Part shown: in pieces, positions 1 through 7,270 of the stretch
Layout: every line of letters begins with the position of its first letter
Position numbering within the stretch: the first letter of the stretch is position 1
Assembly (NCBI RefSeq): GCF_003351045.1
Contig: NZ_QQZY01000004.1
Location: 62,001-126,000, forward strand
DNA length: 64,000 bases
From: Gaiella occulta
GTDB lineage: Bacteria > Actinomycetota > Thermoleophilia > Gaiellales > Gaiellaceae
Reading direction: 5' to 3'
Notes under the pieces: model-generated
Database searches by the model: none
What the model was told of the DNA's origin: nothing
The model's input: the letters and a program-made list of their open reading frames with translations, nothing else
Position numbers and translations under genes: made by a program

Positions 1-162
1 GTCGCCGGAGCGATCCGCGACGCCTACGAGGGCCGCTTCGACCTCGACGAGATGGGGCGGAGGGGCCGCGCCTACGTCGAGCGCGAGGCCGACCGCGAGG
101 TCGCCGTCGCGCGCTACCGGGATGTGCTGGCCCGGCTCGTCCCCTCGAGCAGCGCCCGGTAG
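1..162 (+). CDS. Glycosyltransferase, GT4-type, C-terminal fragment (cut by window edge)
   Basis: Frame 1 is open from the first base to a TAG stop at 160-162 and gives the last 53 residues of a protein. The tail has the look of a GT4 C-terminal helix pair: an acidic/basic helix ending in a repeated VARYRDVLARL-like segment, as in WbuB-type enzymes that end after the UDP-sugar-binding domain. The N-terminal part with the catalytic motifs lies outside the window, so the assignment rests on the tail and the locus. Its last 49 bases overlap the end of the convergent gene at 114-1316. Confidence 0.6.
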   Translation, partial: VAGAIRDAYEGRFDLDEMGRRGRAYVEREADREVAVARYRDVLARLVPSSSAR

Positions 163-1316
163 AGCCGGTCGACGTCGTCGACGAGACGCGCGACGGCGTA
201 GCGCCGCAGCACCCGCTCCCGTCCTGCCTGCCCGAGCCGCTCTCCGAGTGCCGGGTCGGCCGCGATCTCCGCCAGGCGCGCCGCCATCACGGCGGTGTCT
301 CCCACCTCGACGAGGAAGCCGTCGACGCCGTCGCGGACGACGTCGGCGACGCCGCCCACGTTCGTGGAGACGACCGGCCTCCCTGCCGCGAGCGCCTCGA
401 TGATCGTCACCGGCGTCCCTTCGCTCACCGATGTCAGGACGACGGCGTCGGCCACGGCATACCAGCGTGCGACGTCCTTCTGGTAGCCGAGGAAGAACAC
501 GTCTCGCGCGACGCCGAGCTCCTTCGCGCGCAGCTCCAGGCGCTCACGGTCCGTTCCGTCCCCGACGAGCAACAGGCACGCGTCGACCCCACGTCCGCGC
601 AGCGCCACGAGCGCGTCGATCAGGTCGTCCGTCCGCTTCACCGCGGTCATGCGCCCGAACCAGCCGACGACGAATCGTCCGGGAGCGATGCCGAGCTGCC
701 GCCGCGCCTGCGCGCGGTCGACGGTCGTCGCCACGCGCGGCTCGAGGTCGATGCCGAGGCGGACGACGGCGAATCTCCGCCCCGGCGCGATCCCGATCTC
801 GACCAGATCGTCGCGCACCTGCGGGCTGACCGCGACCAGCACGTCGGTGCCGCGGGCGAAGGCTCGCTCCACCGCGCGGAACAGCCACGTCCCGAGGCTG
901 CCGAAGTACCCGCGCAGCACGTGGCCGTGATAGGTGTGGATCACGACGCGCGGCCGGGCGCTCCCGGCGAGGAGGGCCGCCAGGCGCCCGACGGCGCCCG
1001 CCTTGGCGGTATGGGTGTGCAGGATGTCGGGCTCCGTGCGGCGGATCTCTCGCGCGAGCCGAGCCGCGGCGACGAGATCGCGCAGCGGCGCGATCTCCCG
1101 CGAGAGGCCGGCGACGCGCACGACCTCCACGCCCTCGCTCTCGGCGACGAACGCCATCGATTCCTCGCCCCTGGCGACGTCGCCGGCGACGAGAGTCGTG
1201 TCGTAGCCGCGCTCTGCGAGCCCGCGCGACAGGTAGGCGACGTGCAGCGCGGGGCCGCCGACGTTGAGCCGGGCGATCACGCGCAGCACGCGGATGCGGT
1301 CGGCGGGCTGATCCAC
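114..1316 (-). CDS. Glycosyltransferase family 4
   Basis: A 400-residue GT-B enzyme that probably moves a sugar from a nucleotide donor onto a lipid-linked glycan at the inner face of the membrane. The N-terminus carries the GT4 acceptor-side glycine motif (LNVGGPALH), followed by an HTHTAKAG segment. The C-terminal half has VGWFGRMTAVKRTD and the E-x7-E motif EGTPVTIIE. An ATG at 1343 is in frame, but I chose GTG at 1316 because TAGGCT (1324-1329) ends 7 bases upstream of it, the leaderless spacing seen across the window. The gene is divergent from the GT2 gene at 1397. Confidence 0.85.
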   Translation of the reverse strand: MDQPADRIRVLRVIARLNVGGPALHVAYLSRGLAERGYDTTLVAGDVARGEESMAFVAESEGVEVVRVAGLSREIAPLRDLVAAARLAREIRRTEPDILHTHTAKAGAVGRLAALLAGSARPRVVIHTYHGHVLRGYFGSLGTWLFRAVERAFARGTDVLVAVSPQVRDDLVEIGIAPGRRFAVVRLGIDLEPRVATTVDRAQARRQLGIAPGRFVVGWFGRMTAVKRTDDLIDALVALRGRGVDACLLLVGDGTDRERLELRAKELGVARDVFFLGYQKDVARWYAVADAVVLTSVSEGTPVTIIEALAAGRPVVSTNVGGVADVVRDGVDGFLVEVGDTAVMAARLAEIAADPALGERLGQAGRERVLRRYAVARLVDDVDRLYRALLEGTSRASTSR

Positions 1317-1323
1317 GGCGGCG

Positions 1324-1329
1324 AGCCTA
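1324..1329 (-). promoter_or_regulatory. TAGGCT -10 hexamer, leaderless promoter
   Basis: On the minus strand TAGGCT is followed by 7 bases and then GTG at 1316. No Shine-Dalgarno sequence is visible. It is one of about 18 TANNNT boxes in the window placed 6-8 bases from a start codon. Confidence 0.55.
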
Positions 1330-1384
1330 CCGATGCAGTCCACCCGGCGCCCGGGAGCCGGGCGGGAGCCGTGGCCGGCAAGGC

Positions 1385-1390
1385 TACACT
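1385..1390 (+). promoter_or_regulatory. TACACT -10 hexamer, leaderless promoter
   Basis: TACACT, then 6 bases, then the GTG at 1397. It is divergent from the TAGGCT box at 1324-1329, so the 80-base intergenic region serves both strands. Confidence 0.55.
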
Positions 1391-1396
1391 CGCCCG

Positions 1397-2506
1397 GTGC
1401 CCGTCCTGAAGACGCTGTTCTGGGGCTCGCTCGGCGCGCTCGCGTGGACCCACGCCGGCTATCCCCTCGCCGCCGAGATCGCGGCCAGGCTGCGGCCGCG
1501 GCCGGTGCGCAAGGACCCGGGAGCGGAGCCGGCGGTGACGGTGATCGTCGCCGCCCACGACGAGGAGACCGTCATCGAGCGGCGCCTCGAGAACCTGCTG
1601 GCGCTCGACTACCCGGCGCAGAAGCTCGAGGTCGTCGTCGCCTCCGACGCGTCCGGCGACCGCACCAACGAGCTCGTCCTCGCCGTGGCGGAGCGGGAGC
1701 CGCGCGTGCGGCTGCTCGACTGCCCGCGCGGCGGCAAGGTGGCGGCCCAGAACCGGGCCGTGCGCGAGACGGCGAGCGAGGTCGTCGCCTTCTCCGACGC
1801 CAACGCGACGTGGGCGCCCGACGCGCTCCGGCACCTCGTCGCCAACCTCGCCGATCCCGACGTCGCCTACGTGTGCGGGCAGCTGCGCCTCGAGGCCGCC
1901 GACGGCTCGAACCGCGAGGGGCTCTACTGGCGCTTCGAGATGCGGCTGCGCGAGGCCGAGTCGAAGCTCGGCTCGATCACCGGCGGCAACGGCTCCATCT
2001 ATGCGCTCAACCGTGCCGACTACGTCGAGGTCGACCCCACCTGGGGCCACGACCTCTCCTTCCCCTACCGCATGGTGCAGGCGGGTCGCCGAGCCGTGTA
2101 CGAGCCGGCGGCGCACGCGCTCGAGAAGCCGACGCCGACGAACGAGACCGAGTACCGCCGCAAGGTGCGCATGTTCGAGCACTGCTGGGAGATCACGCTG
2201 CGCGGCTCGATGCTCCGGCGGCTGCCGCCCGGCTACCTCGTCGAGGTCGTCTCGCACCGGCTGCTGCGCTACGGCAGCGGCGTCCTCCACCTCTCGCTCC
2301 TCGCCGCGAACGTGGCGCTCCTCGGCGACGGCCGGGCCTACGGCATCGTGCTGGCCGGGCAGGTGGCACTCCTCGCTGCCGCCGCCGCCGGCGTGCCCAT
2401 CGCCCGCTACTACGTCCTCGTCACGTGGGCCACGGTCGTGGCGCTGTGGAACTACCTGCGCCGCGGCGTGCCCGCCACGTGGGAGGCGCCCGAGGGGACG
2501 CGGTGA
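1397..2506 (+). CDS. Glycosyltransferase family 2, membrane-anchored
   Basis: A 369-residue GT-A enzyme. VIVAAHDEETVIERRLENLL starts the nucleotide-binding fold at about residue 50, DASGDRT supplies the first acidic pair, and DANATWAPDAL is the DxD-like metal site near residue 133. The fold is followed by hydrophobic segments in the last 80 residues (LLAANVALLGDG; VALLAAAAAGVPIARYYVLV), so the enzyme is probably held in the cytoplasmic membrane and extends a lipid-linked chain. It opens an operon: its TGA overlaps the GTG of the phosphoglycosyl transferase gene by 4 bases. Confidence 0.88.
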   Translation: MPVLKTLFWGSLGALAWTHAGYPLAAEIAARLRPRPVRKDPGAEPAVTVIVAAHDEETVIERRLENLLALDYPAQKLEVVVASDASGDRTNELVLAVAEREPRVRLLDCPRGGKVAAQNRAVRETASEVVAFSDANATWAPDALRHLVANLADPDVAYVCGQLRLEAADGSNREGLYWRFEMRLREAESKLGSITGGNGSIYALNRADYVEVDPTWGHDLSFPYRMVQAGRRAVYEPAAHALEKPTPTNETEYRRKVRMFEHCWEITLRGSMLRRLPPGYLVEVVSHRLLRYGSGVLHLSLLAANVALLGDGRAYGIVLAGQVALLAAAAAGVPIARYYVLVTWATVVALWNYLRRGVPATWEAPEGTR

Positions 2507-3084
2507 ACCGCGCGCTCGACATCGCCACGGCAGGCCTCGGCCTCGTCGTCGCGAGCCCGCTGCTCGCCCTCTCGGCGCTCGCCGTCAAGCTCGAGGACGG
2601 CGGGCCCGTCCTCTTCCGCCAGACCCGGGTCGGACGTGACGGCGTCGACTTCGAGCTGCTCAAGCTGCGCACGATGGTGGTGGGTGCCGAGCGCACGGGG
2701 GCCGGCTACGCGGTCGACGCGGGCGACAGCCGCATCACCCGGGTCGGCCGCATCCTGCGCAAGACGTCCGTCGACGAGCTGCCGCAGCTGTGGAACGTCA
2801 TCCGCGGAGACATGAGCCTGATCGGCCCGCGGCCGACGCTGCGCTACCAGGTCGAGCGCTACACCGAGCGCCAGCGCAAGCGGCTCGCCGTGCGGCCCGG
2901 GCTGACGGGCTGGGCGCAGGTGCACGGGCGCGCGACGCTCCCGTGGGACGAGCGCATCGAGCTCGACGTCTGGTACGTCGAGCACCGCTCGCCCCTCGTC
3001 GACCTGAAGATCCTGCTGCGCACGCCGCTTGCGCTCTTCGGCGGCACCTACAGGGGCGGGCGAGGAGGGTGGAGGCCCTCCTGA
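2503..3084 (+). CDS. Polyprenyl-phosphate phosphoglycosyl transferase (short, PglC/WcaJ-core type)
   Basis: A 193-residue enzyme of the bacterial sugar transferase family (PF02397), which moves a sugar phosphate from a nucleotide sugar to undecaprenyl phosphate and so starts a glycan. It has the full catalytic core: a re-entrant membrane helix at residues 5-25, FELLKLRTM, the catalytic Asp-Glu in [20 protein letters not shown], and [13 protein letters not shown]. It lacks the long N-terminal membrane and Rossmann part found in the second enzyme of this family at 23049. The GTG start overlaps the upstream stop (GTGA). Confidence 0.9.
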   Translation: MNRALDIATAGLGLVVASPLLALSALAVKLEDGGPVLFRQTRVGRDGVDFELLKLRTMVVGAERTGAGYAVDAGDSRITRVGRILRKTSVDELPQLWNVIRGDMSLIGPRPTLRYQVERYTERQRKRLAVRPGLTGWAQVHGRATLPWDERIELDVWYVEHRSPLVDLKILLRTPLALFGGTYRGGRGGWRPS

Positions 3085-3096
3085 GGGAGGGGCGGC

Positions 3097-3102
3097 TACC
3101 CT
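3097..3102 (+). promoter_or_regulatory. TACCCT -10 hexamer, probable leaderless promoter
   Basis: TACCCT is followed by 8 bases and GTG 3111, just after the end of the preceding gene at 3084. It would allow the ATP-grasp operon half to be transcribed on its own. The spacing is one base longer than the usual 6-7 here. Confidence 0.4.
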
Positions 3103-3110
3103 CTGCTTCC

Positions 3111-4082
3111 GTGACCGCGGTCCTGTTCACCTGCGCCGGCCAGCGCGTCGACATCGTGACGGCGTTCGGGCGTGCGGGAGCCACCACGATCGCCTCCGAC
3201 GTCGATCGGCTGGCGCCCGCGCTGTACCACGCCGACCGCAAGGCGCTCGTCCCGCGGGTCGACGACCCCGGCTACGTCGCCGCGCTCGCGGCGCTCGTCG
3301 CCGAGCACGACGTCCGCCTCGTCGTGCCGCTCACCGACCTCGACCAGGAGATCCTCTCGGAGCACCGATCCGAGCTCGCGCCCGCGCTCGTCCTCGCGCC
3401 GGCGCCCGAGATCTGCCGGACGATGGGCGACAAGTACCTCGCGCACGCCTTCTTCGTCGAGCGCGGCATCGACAGCCCGCGTACGTGGCTTCCGGGGGAC
3501 GTGCCCGCCGATGCCCGTTACCCGCTGCTCGTGAAGGTGCGCGAGGGGTTCGGGTCGCGGCACATCTACCGCGCCGACGACGAGGAGCAGCTGGCCTTCT
3601 TCCTCCGCTACACGACCGTCGACTCGATGGTGCAGGAGCTGTGTCTGGGCGAGGAGTTCTCGATCGACGTCTTCTGCGACCTCGACGGCCGCTGCCTCAA
3701 CGCGATTCCGCGCACGATGATCCAGTCGAAGGGCGGCGAATCGATCAAGGGCATGTCGATCCGCGATGCCGAGCTGGTCGAGCACGGCGCCCGCGTGGCG
3801 GAGGCGATCGGGATCGTCGGCCCCGCGAACGTCCAGTGCTTCCGCGAGCCAGACGGGGCGCTGCCCGTCACGGACGTGAACCCGCGCTTCGGCGGCGGCT
3901 TCCCGCTGCCGCTCGCGGCCGGCAGCCGCTATCCCGAGCTCGCGCTCGCGCTGGCGCGCGGGGAGCGGCCCGAGCCGCGCCTCGGGGACTACCGTGCCGG
4001 CGTCGTCATGACCCGGTTCTTCTCGGATCTGTGCCTCGTCGGCGACGGCGTGCTGCGTCCCGTCGAGGCGAAGGACGCGTGA
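3111..4082 (+). CDS. ATP-grasp domain protein (carboxylate-amine ligase fold)
   Basis: A 323-residue protein with the pre-ATP-grasp Rossmann-like part at residues 1-100, then an ATP-grasp core. YPLLVKVREGFGSRHI is the ATP-binding lysine and glycine loop, SMVQELCLGEEFSIDVF follows, and PVTDVNPRFGGGF carries the metal-binding Asp and Asn. CarB- and PylC-like enzymes of this fold join a carboxylate to an amine through an acyl phosphate. In a polysaccharide locus the substrate may be an amino-sugar or a sugar acid; the sequence does not say. The next gene overlaps its stop by 4 bases. I chose GTG 3111 because it sits just after the preceding gene and gives a standard N-terminus. Confidence 0.8.
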   Translation: MTAVLFTCAGQRVDIVTAFGRAGATTIASDVDRLAPALYHADRKALVPRVDDPGYVAALAALVAEHDVRLVVPLTDLDQEILSEHRSELAPALVLAPAPEICRTMGDKYLAHAFFVERGIDSPRTWLPGDVPADARYPLLVKVREGFGSRHIYRADDEEQLAFFLRYTTVDSMVQELCLGEEFSIDVFCDLDGRCLNAIPRTMIQSKGGESIKGMSIRDAELVEHGARVAEAIGIVGPANVQCFREPDGALPVTDVNPRFGGGFPLPLAAGSRYPELALALARGERPEPRLGDYRAGVVMTRFFSDLCLVGDGVLRPVEAKDA

Positions 4083-5350
4083 ACCGGACGCTCCTCGCCG
4101 CCGCGGCCGCGCTCGCTGCGATCGTGCTCCTCGGGGCGGGCTTCGCCGCCGGCTACGTCGTCGCCAAGCGCGGCGAGAGCGCCGACGTGCGCGGCAACGC
4201 GACCCAGGAGTTCGTGCCGACCCAGGCCCCGGCGCCGAAGCCGCTTCCGGGTGTCGCCTGGCCGACCTGGGGCTTCGACGCGACGCGCAACCGCGTCTCG
4301 CCGTACGCCCACAAGCCGCCCTACCGCGTCGCGTGGACGTTCCGCGCGCGCACCCTGCTCGAGTTCCCGCCCGCGATCGCCTACGGCAACCTCTACGTGA
4401 CGAACAACTCGGGCGTCACCTTCGCCGTCGATGTCCGCAGGGGCACGCAGGTGTGGCAGCGTCGCTCCGGCCGCTGTGCCGCCTCGAGCCCGGCGGTCGA
4501 CGGCAAGGTCGTCTACCAGGCGTTCCTCAACCGGCCGCCCTGCAACTCGTCCCGCTCACCGGAGCGTCTGAGCGGCGAGGTGGTCGCCTTCGACGCGCTC
4601 AGCGGCAGGGTGCGCTGGCGCACCGAGATCGGGCCGACCGAGTCGTCCCCGCTCGTCCACCAGGGGCGGGTCTACGTCGGCGACTGGCGCGGCACGATCT
4701 ACGCGCTCGACCAGCGCACGGGAACGGTGCGGTGGACGTTCCGCACGGGCGGCCGCGTCAAGGGCGCGCTGGCGGCGCTCGGCAACCGGCTCTTCGCCGG
4801 CTCCTACGACGGCCGCCTGTACGCGCTCGACAGCCGCACCGGGGCGCTCCAGTGGCGGTCGTCGTCCCAGGATCGGCTCGGCGGGCGCGGCCGCTTCTAC
4901 TCGACGCCGGCCGTCGCCTACGGCCGCGTCTTCATCGGCTCGACCGACGGCAAGGTGTACGCCTTCGGCGCGACGACCGGCGACCTGCTGTGGTCGCGCT
5001 CCACGGGCGGCTACGTCTACTCGTCCCCGGCGGTGTGGGAGCGGCTCGTCTACGCGGGCTCGTACTCGGGCGCGCTGTACGCGATCGACGCCGCCAGCGG
5101 CGAGACTGCGTGGCGCTTCGCGGCCGGAGGGCCGATCTCGGGCGCGCCGACGGTGATGGGCGGGCTGGTGTACGTCGCCACCCTCGGCGGCCGCACGTAC
5201 GCCGTCGACGCGCGCAGCGGACGTCGGGTGTGGTCGTTCCCGGACGGCCAGTACTCGCCGATCGTCGCCGACGCGGACACCGCCGTCCTCGTCGGAAGGG
5301 CGAGGCTGTACGGTCTGCGCGCGCGCCAGCCGCTAGAGTCGGCGCGATGA
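4079..5350 (+). CDS. PQQ-like beta-propeller repeat protein, membrane-anchored, outside the cell
   Basis: A 423-residue protein with an N-terminal membrane anchor (residues 4-27, then a positively charged KR) and no lipobox. The rest is about seven blades of the PQQ/BamB type, each with an ALD.RTG...W segment: YALDQRTGTVRW, YALDSRTGALQW, YAFGATTGDLLW, YAIDAASGETAW, YAVDARSGRRVW. BamB-like propellers are protein-interaction scaffolds; I see no catalytic residues of a quinoprotein dehydrogenase. Its place between an ATP-grasp enzyme and a Wzz-like protein suggests a role in polysaccharide assembly or display. It overlaps the upstream and downstream genes by 4 bases each. Confidence 0.85.
   Translation: MNRTLLAAAAALAAIVLLGAGFAAGYVVAKRGESADVRGNATQEFVPTQAPAPKPLPGVAWPTWGFDATRNRVSPYAHKPPYRVAWTFRARTLLEFPPAIAYGNLYVTNNSGVTFAVDVRRGTQVWQRRSGRCAASSPAVDGKVVYQAFLNRPPCNSSRSPERLSGEVVAFDALSGRVRWRTEIGPTESSPLVHQGRVYVGDWRGTIYALDQRTGTVRWTFRTGGRVKGALAALGNRLFAGSYDGRLYALDSRTGALQWRSSSQDRLGGRGRFYSTPAVAYGRVFIGSTDGKVYAFGATTGDLLWSRSTGGYVYSSPAVWERLVYAGSYSGALYAIDAASGETAWRFAAGGPISGAPTVMGGLVYVATLGGRTYAVDARSGRRVWSFPDGQYSPIVADADTAVLVGRARLYGLRARQPLESAR
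5334..5339 (+). promoter_or_regulatory. TAGAGT -10 hexamer inside the preceding gene
   Basis: TAGAGT is followed by 7 bases and ATG 5347. It lies within the last codons of the propeller gene, so an internal leaderless start for the Wzz-like gene is possible in addition to read-through. Confidence 0.4.
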
Positions 5351-6246
5351 GCGAGACCCGTTCGGTACCCGACCTCGACGGCGAGCGCGAGATCGACCTG
5401 CGCTCCGCGTGGGAGCGGGCGGCGGCACGCTGGTGGCTGCCGGTCGGCGGCCTCGTCGCCGGCGCCGTGCTCGGTGTGCTGCTCTCGGTCGGCGGCGGCG
5501 ACGTCTACAGGGCGAAGACGCTGCTCTACATGGGACAGCCGTTCACGACCTCGGGCGGAGGGCAGATCCAGAGCCTCGCCACGAACCCGAAGACGGTGAG
5601 CGAGATCGTGCGCTCGGAGTCGGCGCTGCGCCGGGCGGCCGCCGCCAGCGGCCTGCGCGTCGGGCAGCTGCGCGGCAACGTGACCTCGCAGGCGATCGTG
5701 AGCACCGGCCAGGGGAAGAACGTCTCGCCGCTCGTCGAGATCACGGTGCAGGCGCCGGCCCCCGGGAAGGCCGCGAAGGCCGCCGACGCGCTCGCGACCG
5801 CGGTGATCGACCAGGTCTCGACGTACGTCGACGAGAAGATCGCGCTGCTGCGGCGCCAGATCACGTCCAGCAACCTGGAGCTCGGGCAGATCGACGAGCG
5901 CGTCAGCGGCGCGGAGAGCCAGCTGCAGCAGATTCGCGCCGACAAGACCCTTTCGTCCGTCGAGAAGCTGATCGCGATCGGGAGCCTCAACTCGACGATC
6001 GGCTTCGCCGAGCAGCGCCGCGGCACGGTGCAGCAGGAGCTGTTCCAGAACCAGCAGCTGCTCTCGCTCGCCGAGAACGTCGAGAAGAGCAAGATCGTGC
6101 AGCCGGCGCTCGCCGTCCGCACCACCGCGACGAGCCGGCGCAACGCCGCCGCCGTCGGCGCGCTCCTCGGCCTTCTGCTCGGCGCGCTCGCCGCGTATCT
6201 CGCGGATCCGCTGCTCGCGCGGCGGAACGCGCTGCCGCGGGTCTGA
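5347..6246 (+). CDS. Wzz-like chain-length / polysaccharide co-polymerase protein
   Basis: A 299-residue protein with the classic co-polymerase layout. A cytoplasmic tail (1-28) precedes a first membrane helix (about 29-48), then an external part rich in predicted coiled coil (SNLELGQIDERVSGAESQLQQI region, about 175-205), and a second membrane helix near the end (NAAAVGALLGLLLGALAAYL). Wzz proteins set the chain length made by a Wzy polymerase. No C-terminal tyrosine-kinase domain is attached. ATGA overlap with the propeller gene; the GT2 gene follows after 3 bases. Confidence 0.82.
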   Translation: MSETRSVPDLDGEREIDLRSAWERAAARWWLPVGGLVAGAVLGVLLSVGGGDVYRAKTLLYMGQPFTTSGGGQIQSLATNPKTVSEIVRSESALRRAAAASGLRVGQLRGNVTSQAIVSTGQGKNVSPLVEITVQAPAPGKAAKAADALATAVIDQVSTYVDEKIALLRRQITSSNLELGQIDERVSGAESQLQQIRADKTLSSVEKLIAIGSLNSTIGFAEQRRGTVQQELFQNQQLLSLAENVEKSKIVQPALAVRTTATSRRNAAAVGALLGLLLGALAAYLADPLLARRNALPRV

Positions 6247-6249
6247 CGG

Positions 6250-7194
6250 ATGCTCGAGGGCAAGCGCGTCGCGGTCGTCGTCCCCGCCTACGCCGAGGAG
6301 CATCTCGTCGCGGAGACGCTGCGCGGCATCCCCGACTTCGTCGACCGCGTCTACGTCGTCGACGACGCCTCGCCCGACGCGACCGCCGCGCGCGCGCGCG
6401 AGGTGGGCGACCAGCGTGTCGAGGTGATCGTGCGCGAGCGCAACGGCGGTGTCGGCGCGGCGATCGTGACCGGCTACGAGCGGGCGCGCGACGAGGGCAT
6501 CGACGTCACGTGCGTGATGGCCGCCGACAACCAGATGGACCCGGCGGAGCTCGTCGCGATCGCGGGCCCGGTGGCGCGCGGCGAGGCCGACTACACGAAG
6601 GCGAACCGCCTCATCACGGGCGAGGCGTGGAGGCTGATCCCCCGCTCCCGCTACCTCGGCAACGCGGTGCTGTCGCTGCTCACCAAGGTGGCGTCCGGCT
6701 ACTGGCACGTGGCCGACTCGCAGGCCGGCTACACGGCGATCTCGCTCGACGCGCTGCGCCGCCTCGACCTCGAGCGCGTGTACCGCCGCTACGGCTTCCC
6801 GAACGACGTGCTCGTGCACCTCAACGTGATCAGCGCCCGCGTGCGCGACGTGCCCTCGCGGCCGATCTACGGGGTGGGAGAGCGCTCCGGCATCCGCATC
6901 CGCTCGGTCGCGCCCCGCATCGCCTGGCTCCTGTTCAAGGGCTTCTGGTGGCGGATGAAGGAGAAGTACGTGATCCGCGACTTCCACCCGCTCGTGTTCT
7001 TCTACGTGCTCGGCGCGCTGATGAGCGTGCTCGGCGTGCTGCTCGGGCTCGTCGTCGCGGTGTCGCGCCTCTTCTACGGCAACGAGATCACGACCCCGAC
7101 GATCGTGCTCGTGGCGCTGCTCCTGATCTCGGGCACGCAGTTCACGCTGTTCGCGATGTGGTTCGACCAGGAGTCGAACAAGGAGCTGCGCTGA
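6250..7194 (+). CDS. Glycosyltransferase family 2, dolichol-phosphate-mannose-synthase-like
   Basis: A 314-residue GT-A enzyme. VVVPAYAEEHLVAETL opens the fold, VVDDASPDATA and the metal site AADNQMDPAELV fit the DPM1/GtrB group, which transfers a hexose from a nucleotide sugar to polyprenyl phosphate at the inner face of the membrane. Two C-terminal hydrophobic segments (VFFYVLGALMSVLGVLLGLV; IVLVALLLISGTQFTLFAMW) anchor it, as in GtrB. The product would serve as donor for the GT-C-like membrane enzymes in this locus. It closes the operon that began at 1397. Confidence 0.88.
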   Translation: MLEGKRVAVVVPAYAEEHLVAETLRGIPDFVDRVYVVDDASPDATAARAREVGDQRVEVIVRERNGGVGAAIVTGYERARDEGIDVTCVMAADNQMDPAELVAIAGPVARGEADYTKANRLITGEAWRLIPRSRYLGNAVLSLLTKVASGYWHVADSQAGYTAISLDALRRLDLERVYRRYGFPNDVLVHLNVISARVRDVPSRPIYGVGERSGIRIRSVAPRIAWLLFKGFWWRMKEKYVIRDFHPLVFFYVLGALMSVLGVLLGLVVAVSRLFYGNEITTPTIVLVALLLISGTQFTLFAMWFDQESNKELR

Positions 7195-7270
7195 CGCAGG
7201 CTCGGGTGCGGCGGCGGCGCGCAGCCGTGCCGGGGTGCCGGCGTCCGTCCGCGGCGGTGCGGAACGTCAC

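Noticed and set aside
5050-6987. A 645-codon minus-strand frame opposite propeller, Wzz and GT2 genes
   Set aside because: No recognisable domain; composition typical of a shadow frame of GC-rich genes.
7195-7270. Terminator between the convergent GT2 and GH31 genes
   Set aside because: GC-rich with short self-complementary pieces (GCCG/CGGC), but no stem longer than 5-6 bp that stands out.
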